From a virus, in IMG/VR virus record IMGVR_UViG_3300024255_001771, positions 1 through 64,000 of that record: a stretch of DNA of 64,000 nucleotides. One strand, written 5' to 3'. Under the pieces are notes generated by a model that had not been told where the DNA came from, did no database searches, and was given only the letters and a program-made list of their open reading frames with translations. A program made the position numbers and the translations under genes. Positions 20,101 through 32,100 of the stretch are shown here, piece after piece (position 1 is the first letter of the stretch; each line of letters opens with the position of its first letter).

Positions 20101-23100
20101 AGTACTGAAGGGTTTGTACTAATCATAGCAGAACAAAATGTTGGCGATGAGATTGAAATAGTTGAATGGGAATCAACTGACGGATCCTTTATTCCAGCAA
20201 CACCTACTAAGTTAGGATTATATCCAAAATATGAACCAGCTATTTTTGTAGACGACACTTATCAAGAAGAAACTAAAGTTATACAAGGACATGACGGATC
20301 TATAGTTATTGCATTTGATGATTATAGAGATAACTTGTTATTAGAACTTGAAAAAAGAATCTTTAATAATATTAAGTTTGAGTACAATCAAGAAATATTT
20401 AATATACACGACTATATTCCTGGATATTATAGAAGCACTGGTATTAAGTATGATGACTTTAATGGTTCATTACTAAGCAGTTTTGTTGAATGGCAACAGT
20501 TAGTCGATGCAGATTATACAGATAACTCTTTCTACGATAGAGGTAATCAATTAACGTTTAATTACTCTTATATGAATGCTCCTAATGGTGAAGAACTTCC
20601 AGGTTTTTGGCGCGGCGTATATAGAAAAGCATACGACACTGATCGTCCGCATACACATCCTTGGGAAATGCTTGGTATTACAGTGAAACCTACTTGGTGG
20701 GAAGATACATATGGCAAGGCTCCGTATACAGGAGATAACTTAATTCTTTGGGAAGACATTTCAGAAGGACTAATTAAAGACCCTGCTAATACTAGGCGCG
20801 ATGTAAGATATGCTCGTCCTAATTTATTAAAGCATATCCCAGTTGGTTCTGATGGTAAAATAGTTTCACCCTTGAAAGCAAACTTTGCAAAAAATTATGT
20901 TTCAAGAAATACAAGAAACAAGTTTAAATTTGGTGATGTATCGCCTGTTGAAAATGCTTGGAGACGTAGTAGTGAATATCCGTTTGCTATTATATCTGGA
21001 TTAGTTCTAAATAAACCTAACGAGCTGTTTGGTAGATGTTTTGATCTTTCTAGAATTACTCCAAACCTTGCAGGACAACATGTTTATTCTACTACAGGTA
21101 AATTTATTACATTAGCAGACATACAATTTCCTAACTCTTATAATGGTACTGAAAGAGTTATAACAAGCGGATTAATTAATTATCTATACAGTTATATAAG
21201 TGCTAACGTAAGTTCAATATACCAAGAATATAAAGATGAATTAACAACACTAACAAATCAACTTGGATTTAAGATCGGCGGATTTACTGATAAGTCTAAA
21301 TTTAAGTTAATATTAGATTCACGAACACCATATAATCAAGGTAATGTTTTTGTTCCAGAAGAAAATTACCAAATAATATTTAATACAAGTTCACCTTTAG
21401 AAAACCAAATATATAGTGGTGTAACAATTGAAAAACAATCCGGCGGATTTATTGTAAGAGGATATGCATTTGATACTCCTTACTTTTCATATTACCCTTA
21501 TATTGAGTCTACAGTAGATAGAACAATTATTATCGGCGGCATTAGTGAAACTTTTGAATCTTGGACACCTAATAGAAGATTTACAGAAGGTGCTGTTATA
21601 GAAAATGCAGGCCGTTATTATAGAGTAACAACAGGATTTGAAAGTACAACAGTATTTACAACTGATAATTTAGTTTCAATACCGGAAGTTCCAGTTGAAG
21701 GCGGCAAACGTGCAATTATTAGAAAAACATTTAGTAAAAAAATAAAAAAATTAAATTACGGAACACAACTTAGAACAAGTCAAGATGTTGTAGATTTTCT
21801 TCTAGGATACGGAAAATACTTACAAGATCAAGGTTTTGTTTTTGATACCTTTAATGCTAATACAGACGATGTTGATGACTGGACATACTCATGTAAAGAA
21901 TTTTTATTCTGGACAACACAAAACTGGGCAGCAGGCACAGCAATCAGTTTAAGTCCAGCAGCAAATGTATTACAGTTTAAGAAAGATTATGCAGTAGTTG
22001 ATAATATATTTGATAACTTTTATCCTTATAGTATATTAGATGCAGATGCTCGCCAAATTAATAAAGATTTTGACCATACTATTAGACAACAAAATAGTTT
22101 TGGAATGGTTCTTAAGAATACCGAACAAGGCATATATCAAGCACAACTACCGTTAGTACAAAAAGAGCATGTATGTTTGCTAGATAATACAACACAGTTT
22201 GGAGATACAATCTTCCATCCAGCAACTGGTTATAGGCAAGAACGTATTAAAGTTATAGGATACAGAAGTGACGAATGGGCTGGCGGAATGGATGTTCCAG
22301 GGTTTATTTACGATGACACAAATATCACTGTATGGGATAGTTACAAAGATTACGTAATTGGCGATGTTGTAAAGTATAAAGAGTTTTATTATGTAGCATT
22401 AGTAAACATTCCAGGAAGTGAGTTGTTCCAAACATCTAGTTGGCAAAAACTTGCAGAAAAGCCTGAGTCCCAATTAATGGTAAACTTTGATTATAAAATT
22501 AATCAATTTGCAGACTTTTATGATCTCGATAGTGATAACTTTGATATTGAGCAACAAAAACTTGCACAACATCTTATAGGTTATCAACCAAGAAATTATC
22601 TTGCTAATATTATAAATGATGACGTAAGTCAATATAAATTTTATCAAGGTATGATACAGGACAAAGGTACTGTTAATGCACTTAGCAAATTATTTGATGC
22701 TTTAAATTATGCTGAAAAAGATAGTTTAGAGTTCTTTGAAGAATGGGCTGTACAATTAGGACAATACGGTGCTACTTCTAAGTATAAAGATGTAGACTTT
22801 ATTTTAGACGAATCTAAATTTAGAATTACTCCTCAGCCAATTGAACTAGTAGATATTAAGAATCCTACAAGAAGCGATACAGCAATTGAAATACAGCCAT
22901 ACGAAGTATATTCAAGAGATTCTGAATATCAATCAAAAGTATTTCCTAAAATTGATGATGTAAAAGAATATATTCAGTCAGCTGGTTATGTTAGAACTGA
23001 AGATATAAAGTTTAGAGTTAGAATTAAAGATGATCTACTTAAAATTCAAACTCCGCAAATTACTGTTGGCGATTATGTTTGGGTAACTGATGATAATATT

Positions 23101-26100
23101 AGTTTTGATTATGATTGGAATGTGTACCAGTTAGTTGATACACCTTACAACATTACTAGCATAACACCAGAAGACGAAGGTGCTGACGAAATTACTGGAT
23201 CTACAACTCCTTTTGTTAGAGTTAATACTACAAAATTTGTAGGCGGCGATATAAAGAAAGGTGATGTAGTTGGTATATATGGCGCAGCATCATCAAATCT
23301 TCTAAACTTTTTGTATGTTTCAGAAGTAAGTGTAGACACAATGGTGCTACAATTACCAGACGGAGTTGTAGTATCAGCAATAGAAAATGTAAACTATCTG
23401 GTTGCTAGATTTAGAAGTGTACGAGTAAAAGATATAAATGAGTTGAATACTCTTATCGAAAGTTATAAAGATGAAAACCAAAAAGTTTGGATTGACAAAT
23501 TAGATAAGAGTTGGAGTGTAATTCAAAATACTGAGAATTATGTAGAACAACAGGTTATTTTTAATCCTGCAACTTCTACAGATAACTTTCAAAAATACGG
23601 TGTAGCTCTTTCAGTTAGTGACGACAATAGAAACTTAATGGTATCTGCATCTGATGACAACGATGGCAAAGTTCATTACTATAGAAGATCAGTAGAAACT
23701 AATAACTTAGTATTAACACAGACTATTTTACCACCAGATAATATTAGAGTTAACGATGCAGTGCTTACATTATCACAGTCAGTAAATGTAGTTGCAGGAC
23801 ACAAATTTAAACAAGGAAATTGCACAGCTACTATATCACAAACAACATCTGGTAACACAGTTTATTTAGAAAATGTCCGAGGACAGCTAAATGTAGAAGG
23901 TGCTAACTTGATTTCAGTCAACGGAACAATTGAAACATCATTAGGTAATAATGGTATTTTTGATAGTTTTGTTATAACACAGCGTGATATTAACTTTGGT
24001 AGTGATATAGCAATTTCACCAGACGGCAATTTCTTAGCAGTAGGTACTCCAGACGCAGCAGAAATAAGAACAAGATTTCAAGGTGATTTTGTACCGACAC
24101 AAGAATATAATAAAAATGATGTAATTTCGTTTAGAGAAGGCTTATACAAAGCTAATAGAACTATTATACCTCAGCAACCTAGTGTTGAATTTAATACATT
24201 TAACAGTTATACAGATATTGCAAGTCAAGATGATGCTGATAGTAGTTTAATCAGTTTACTACTTACTGGTAATCCTGGTCTTATTGATAAACCAACTGAT
24301 CACTTCTTAATTAGAGCTCCGAAGACAGCATATCTTGCAACAGAGCCGGGCGACAGTGTAAGCCTTACTTGGAACAGATTTTCTAGAAGTAACCCTACTT
24401 TAGATTTAACATTACCTTGGGACGGCGATAGCGGAACACTTACATATGAAGATATTAGTGATACTCATACTATTGTACAAAAAGTTGACTTAGTAATATA
24501 TGTTGATACGTTTACAATATTACCACAGATAGGAAATTCAGTTACTACTCCAACAGGTAGCGGCGAAGTTTATTACATCGAAACACAAGACGATAGTGTT
24601 GTAATGTACCTAACTAATGTCAACGGTGTGTTTGATGCATTTGGTGATTTATATGTAAATGATGCTGACATAATGGGAACATATAATATACTTGCAGATA
24701 ATGTAATTGACGGACTATCTGGCTTTTGGTTAGTTAATGTTTATTCGGATGCTGAAAAAACAGTAAGTAAAGTTTATGAAAATGGTTCTACATGGATTGA
24801 AATTGGTACAGGTTTAATATATAATGATGTTAAGCGACAAAGTGATAATAGAAATATTTTTGAATACTTTAACTTACAAAATTTAATTAGTAGTATAGGA
24901 AGTTATACAGGTCAACAGCAGCAAGCTGGACAAATTATTAACCTTACATATTTAGGTGACAATGGAAACTTAGCTACTCCTACTACATTTGCTACAGATA
25001 AATTTGTAGTAAGAATGAGTAGCGAGTATCAAAATAAAATTACTGATATAAATGGAAATATATTAATAGATCCTGATACAGGAAACAATGTTAAAGTTAG
25101 ATTACAATTATATGACCTTGACAACTATGTTATTGATGTTGCTTCTGCAGGCTTTACTTTTGAACAATTAAATAAAAAACATACAATAACAGATATTTGG
25201 GATGGATTTATTGATTTTGAATTTACAGAATTCCAAAATGATTTACCATATGAACCGTTAGTTGGCTCGATTGTTACAGATGTACAAACACCGTTTGATG
25301 GTTTTGGCGGACTAAGTTTAAGTACTAGAACTACAAGCCGAGCTGAAGTTGTATTTTATCAAAGAGACTTTAACAAAGTAAGAGTTTATCTTAAAAATAT
25401 ATCAGGCGACTGGTCACAGTTAAACAATATTGGTAGATATGAAATTCGTAGAGAACCTGATGCTACGTTATTCCCAGGACAGCCTGGAAGAGTAATGGGC
25501 AAAATTGATAGTGTGCTTCAAGATGTTGCTATGGGTGGTAATGAAATTGGCGGATTAATGGTCTTTGAAAATACTGACGGTAATTTACCATTAGTATCAT
25601 TACCACCAGTTGCTGAAGATCCAAGTTGGCAGTACAGCAAAATTGTAGACGAAGAATATTGGTTCTATGATGCAGTAGCTCAACAAGGAGCACAAGTTCC
25701 TGCAAACTACCCAGATGCATTTAATAGAGATTATACACAAGTTTATAGTATACCAGTTGACGAATTTGGTCAAGTACAGAATGTTAATGAAGGTACAATA
25801 AGTATCTTTAAATTTAATGGCACTTCAGGATTTAGATACGTAGATAGTTTTGTTAGTGAAAGAGCTAGTGATAATAGAGGGTACGGTACAAAACTTAAAC
25901 TAGTACAATCAGGCTTAGATTATACATTGCTTGTTTCTAGTACATCAGGAACCGGACAACTTGAAATTATTAAACACGGAGTACCTGTTGACAAAGCCGA
26001 TAACTATTTTGGCGAATGGGGACCCCTTAATACATTTGAACAAGGTGTAATAGTTGAGTATCAAGGAGAGTTTTATGAAGCAAAAAGAGATGTACCTCAA

Positions 26101-29100
26101 CTTGAACCTGTAATTGACATAGGAAATACTACTTACTGGAATAGAATAAGTTGGAGATACGGCAAGGACGATGATTATAGAGGATTATTCCAAAACGATC
26201 CTGTACTAGATTATGCACCAGGAGAACTTGTAAAATATGCTGATCCAGATGACGATAGTACACTAAAACTTTATAAAGCAAAAACTAAAGTAGATGGCAC
26301 ACAGCCATTTAGCACTAACGATTGGGAAATAGTTACAGGTGGCGAAGATTATTTAGGTTACTTACCAACAGAAACTAATAACACATTATACGAATCACAA
26401 ATGTTATTTGAATCTAAATGGCCGTTGACACAATTTGCAAAGAGTTTTGATCTAAGCAAAGACGGAAAACTATTAGTAGTATTAAATGAACATTCAGTTG
26501 AAGCTAAAGTAGAGTCAATTGATACTGATGCTGATACTATTACAATTGATTCAACAGCATGGCTTTATATTGGTATGCCAGTTAGAGTTAGAATACCAAA
26601 TGAACTTGATTCATCCAATGCTGCTGCCCAGTCCCCACTAGCTGAAAACCAAACATATTATGTTCATAGTATTCTAAGCGACACAACATTTAGAATCAGT
26701 TCAACATTGTTTGATGATGAAACTGTGCGTGATGCAACTCTAGCAGCTGATACAGCTGATAGTACTTGGGAATACTTAGCACTTGACGAGTATGCTGAAG
26801 GAATCTATATTACTAACTTTACAGTTGATGATACTATTGCTACAATTGGCATTTATAAATTAGACGGTACAAAATATATGTTTAAGCAAATGCTTGAAGA
26901 TACATTAACCAAAGACGGTATATATCATGATATTGCAGTTAGTGATGACGGTAAATTCTTTGCAGTAAGCGAACCGTATAATGATAGTATTAATATTGAT
27001 CAAGGTCGAGTACTAGTATACAAAGAAAATGCAGCAGGTGTGTTTGAACTTTCTCAAACACTGATAAGTCCAAATAACGAACAGTCAGAATTATTTGGAT
27101 TTAACATTGACTTTTCTAAAAATGAAATTGTAATTACAAGCAAAAATGGTGACATTACATCGCCAACTACATTTGATGGAACGATAGTAGGTAATACTGA
27201 ACCAACAACTACATATGATTCAGGATTTACAACGTTTAATAACGTATTGGTTAATAGCGGAGTTGTATATGTATTTGAAAACTTAAATGATAGTTTTGTA
27301 TTTGCAGAAAGATTCAACTACACAGGCGAAACACAAACATTTGGCGAAGTACTTGTTATAAATGACAATCATACATATGTTGGTATGCCAAGAATAGAGA
27401 AAGATACTTACCAAGGCGAAATAATTGACTATAGAAAACCATTTAACAAGTCGGCTTGGAACATAATACGTAGTCCAGTAGATACAGTTGATATCAAATT
27501 AATAGAAGGAATGTTCCTATACAACAAACGTACTAATCAAAAGGTACTAGATTTAGATTATGTTGACATTATACAGGGCAAACTGCCCGGTCCTGCCGAA
27601 CAAGAAATTGATTACAAAGTACCTTATGATCCGGCACGTTATAATGTTACTCCACTTGAAGGAATGTTTGATGAAGGTGATCCATGGGGCGCAAACTATG
27701 TTGGTAGTGTATGGTATGATATTAGTTTAAGTAAATTTATAAATGCTTACCAAGGTGATATAACATTCCAAAAAAACAACTTCAATAAATTGATGCCAGA
27801 CTACGTAGTTTCAGTACACGAATGGGTAGAAAGTGATTATTCACCAGCTAAGTGGGACGAATTAAGTGAAACTGAGATTGGATATCAAGCAGGCATAACA
27901 GGCCAAACAGTTTATTCAGATGCACAGTATACACAAGTTGTTAATTATGATTCGGCAACACAGACTTTTGGTAGTAAGTTCTACTTTTGGGTAACACGTA
28001 AAACAGATGTTCCGAAAAATTCAACGAATAGAAAGCTATCAGTCCTAGATATAGGAAATTTAATACAAAATCCTGCAGGAAATGGTTATAAGCATGTAGC
28101 ACTATTAGCACAAGACAGATTTATTGTTCATAACTGTGACAGTTTATTAAATGATAAAGATATTGTACTAAATGTTAGATGGCTTGCTAATAATGATAGA
28201 GAGCAAAACGTTCATACACAGTATCAAATTATGAGTGACGGTTTAGAAACAAGCAAACTAAATCCAGAAATTGAACAAAAGTGGTTTGATAGCTTAGTTG
28301 GTTATGATGCTCAAATGCGTCAAGTACCTGATCCTAATTTACCAGTTAAATTAAAGTATGGTAACAGATTTAGTCCCCGTCAAGGTATGTTTGTAAACAA
28401 AACTGAAGCACTAAAGCAAGTTATTGAAAGAGTAAACTTAGTATTAGCAGAAAAACTAATTGTTGATGATTTTGATTTATCGCCATTAACATCTTCACAG
28501 TCAATACCAAGCAAATTTACAAATTTATATGACTTTGAAATTGACACAGTTGAAGAATTGCGGTTTATAGGTACAAGTAAAATTGTACAAGCACAGCTTA
28601 CACCAGTTATTTCAAACGGTGCAATTAGATCAGTTGAAATTACAGAGCCAGGAAGAGGATATAAAGATATTAACTTTAATCCTGAGACTGATACTATTAG
28701 AAAAGGTCCTACAGTAGAGATAGTAGGACAAGGTACTGGTGCAGAAATACAAACGTTTATCAATAATTTAGGTCAAGTTACTAGTGTAGAAGTTATTAAT
28801 CAAGGTGAAAATTACACTAATGCAACACGATTACTTGTTAGAAAATTATCAGTACTTGTAATTACAGATTCGACTGTATATGGTAAGTGGTCAATATATG
28901 ATTGGGATAATTCTTCTAAAGAATGGTTTAGAAAACGTGTACAAGAATTTGATACGTCTTTATTTTGGTCATACGCAGATTGGTATGCTAACGGATATAA
29001 TGAATTTACTGATATTGATTATAGTCTACAAGGAACATATGAACTTTACGGCTTGGAAAACAAAATTGGCGATATTGTTAAGATTAGTTCTGTAGGAACA

Positions 29101-32100
29101 GGCGGTTGGCTGTTACTTAGAAAAGTTGCAAACGAAGATACAGAAGACTTTACAATAAATTATGAAACAATTGGTAGACAAAGCGGTACTATTATCTTTG
29201 ATAATTCACTTTATGATTTATTAAACAATAGTTTAGGTTATGATGTAAGAAGTTTTGACAGTTATTTCTATGATAATCAGCCTGTACAAGAATTAAGAAT
29301 TATTCTAAACACTATTAGAGATAATATATTTGTTGATGAATTAGAAATTGAATACAACAACTTATGGTTTGCAAGTTTACGTTATGTATTTTCTGAGCAA
29401 CTATATGTTGACTGGGCATTTAAGACAAGTTTTGTAAAGGCAAAACATAACTTAGGAGTTCTACAGCAGGATATTACATTTAATAACGATACATTACCTA
29501 GTTATGAAGCATATATCAAAGAAGCAAAACCATTTAAAACATCTATACGAGAATTCGTAAGTAACTATGAAGCAATTGACGAGTCAAATAGTAAAATTAG
29601 TGATTTTGATGTTCCTGCATATTATGATACTGTTTCTAAAAAGATAACAGTTCCAATTATAAAGGTAGTTGATGATGTTGTAGTTTCTAATAATACTAAA
29701 CTTAATGAATTTCCTCGCAAGGACTTTACTGATAATGTTGGATATGAAATTACATCAATTGAAATTGCTAATCCAGGAAGTAAGTATACATTTACACCTA
29801 AAATAATAATTGAAGGTGGTGGCGGTTCTGGTGCAACAGCACAAGCATACCTTGGACGTGGCGCAATTACTAAAATTGAAGTTACTAATCCAGGAAGTGG
29901 CTATATATCTGCTCCAACTATTACAATACAAGGTTCGCAAGCATCAGGCGGTATTGAAGCTAGTGCAAGTGTAATAATTGGTAATAGTTTAATTAGAACT
30001 GCATTAATGAAAGTTAAGTTTGACAGAACGTCAGGCAGTATGTATATAATGGATCTTGATACTGCAGAAACATTTGCTGGAACAGGATTCAAGACATCAT
30101 ATAACTTAGAATGGCCAATTGCAAATAATTCTACAAAAGTTAAAATTAGCGTAGATGGTGAAGAAGCATTAAGAAGTGAATATACATATTACAATAAAGA
30201 AAATAATGATAAGTCGTATACAAGATTACAAGGCGTAATTGACTTCACTACACCACCTAGTAACTTAGCAGTAATAACTGTCGAATACGAAAAAAGTGTT
30301 GACATGTTACATGCACAAGATAGAGTAAACTTTTTCTATAATCCTACTTCAGGAATGTTAGGTAAAGAACTTAACCAATTAATGGACGGCATTGATTATG
30401 GTGGTGTTCAGGTACGTAGTTTTGAATTTACTGGTCCAAGTGGATGGGATAGTGATTCTTGGTACTCAACAACTTGGGACTCATATATTAATACATTTGA
30501 AGATGAAGTGTTTATATTTGATGGATCTACTATTAGTATAAAGCTAGGACAGCCATTAGAAGCAGCAACTAACTACAATGTTTATGTAAGACTTCTTGGC
30601 GAAACAGAATATACAAGAATAGATGGTGCTAGTCCTGATAGTTCAGATACAACATACGACGGACCATGGATAGAAACACTTATCGGCGATGGTACTACTG
30701 ATATAATTGAGTTAGATGAACTAGGTATTACTGTAAAAGATGGTGATAGTATCATTATAAGAAAAGAAACTAGTGACGGAAGTTTTGAACCAGATGATCT
30801 TAGCTTTGACACTGCATTAAGCGGCGGCGACTTAGCATATTCAACTGCAAAAGGTATTGCAGCAGAAGAAATTATTATAGACGGTGATGGATTTGTTACC
30901 CCAACAACATCAAAAGGTACAGAAGAGTTAGTTCCAGGACAGTTAATTGATAGTTTAGACATACAAGTATACGAAAGAGAAACTGGCGGTCAAGGCATGA
31001 TATATGCACAAACATTTGTGTTGGGTGCTAACGATACTGAGTTTGATCTTAAGATTATTCCAGCAAGTGTTGATTCTATTCTTGTAAAACTTGATAATAC
31101 ATTGTTAAGCCCAAGTGAATATACTATTGATTGGACAAATAATAAATTAGTACTTGATAGTGCAAACTTAGCAGTTAATCAAGTATTAAGTGTTGTTGCA
31201 GTAGGAACTGGACAACAAAATGTACTCGATACAGGACGTTTTGTTGCAACAGGCGACACAGCTGATTATTTAACTGCTGTTAAGCACCAAGAAAGTATGT
31301 CAGCATATGTTACAATAAATGGCATAAAGCAAGATATAATTCTAATAGAAGCTGATGACAGTTTTCCAAACTTTGGCGGCAATACTGTAATACGTTTTGA
31401 ATCTGAACCTAGCACAGGTGCATTAATTGATTATGTAATATTTGCAGATGACACTATTATTAATGTAAGTCAAATGGCAAGATCAAGTCTAATAGGTGAT
31501 GGCAGCACAGTATCGTTTACATTACCTTCTACACCATTATATCAAACACCATTAGAATACAAGATGCTTGTAAAAGTAGGCAATAAAGTATTGAATCCGG
31601 GTTATAATGCAGAATTTACAATTCCACAAGATAGACAACGTCAATATCAATTAGAATTATTCCAAAAACCAGGCGGTAGTATTTCGAATGTTGAAAACAA
31701 TGTTAAACCATTTATTAACGGCAAAGCAATTACTTTCCCTAATCAATGGGTATTTGATAGTAGTAACAGTATTATTGAATTACAACCTGGAGTTGGAAAA
31801 CCAGGTGATATACTAGAAGTTTATATTGTAGGTGACGGTGAGTACACAATAACAAACAATGTTATTACATTTGTAGATACACCAGGATATGATGTTAGTA
31901 TAGAATTAATTACATTTACTAACCATGATATACTAAATTCTGAGCGTATAAATTATGAAGTTGCTGCTAGAAGTTTACTTACAGCAGGATCTAAAGAGTA
32001 TTCTACATATCATAGACTAACAACAGGTGAAATTCTATTACGCAAACCTGTAATAGATGCACAATATGTTTGGATAAGTGTAAACGGAGAATTGCTAATA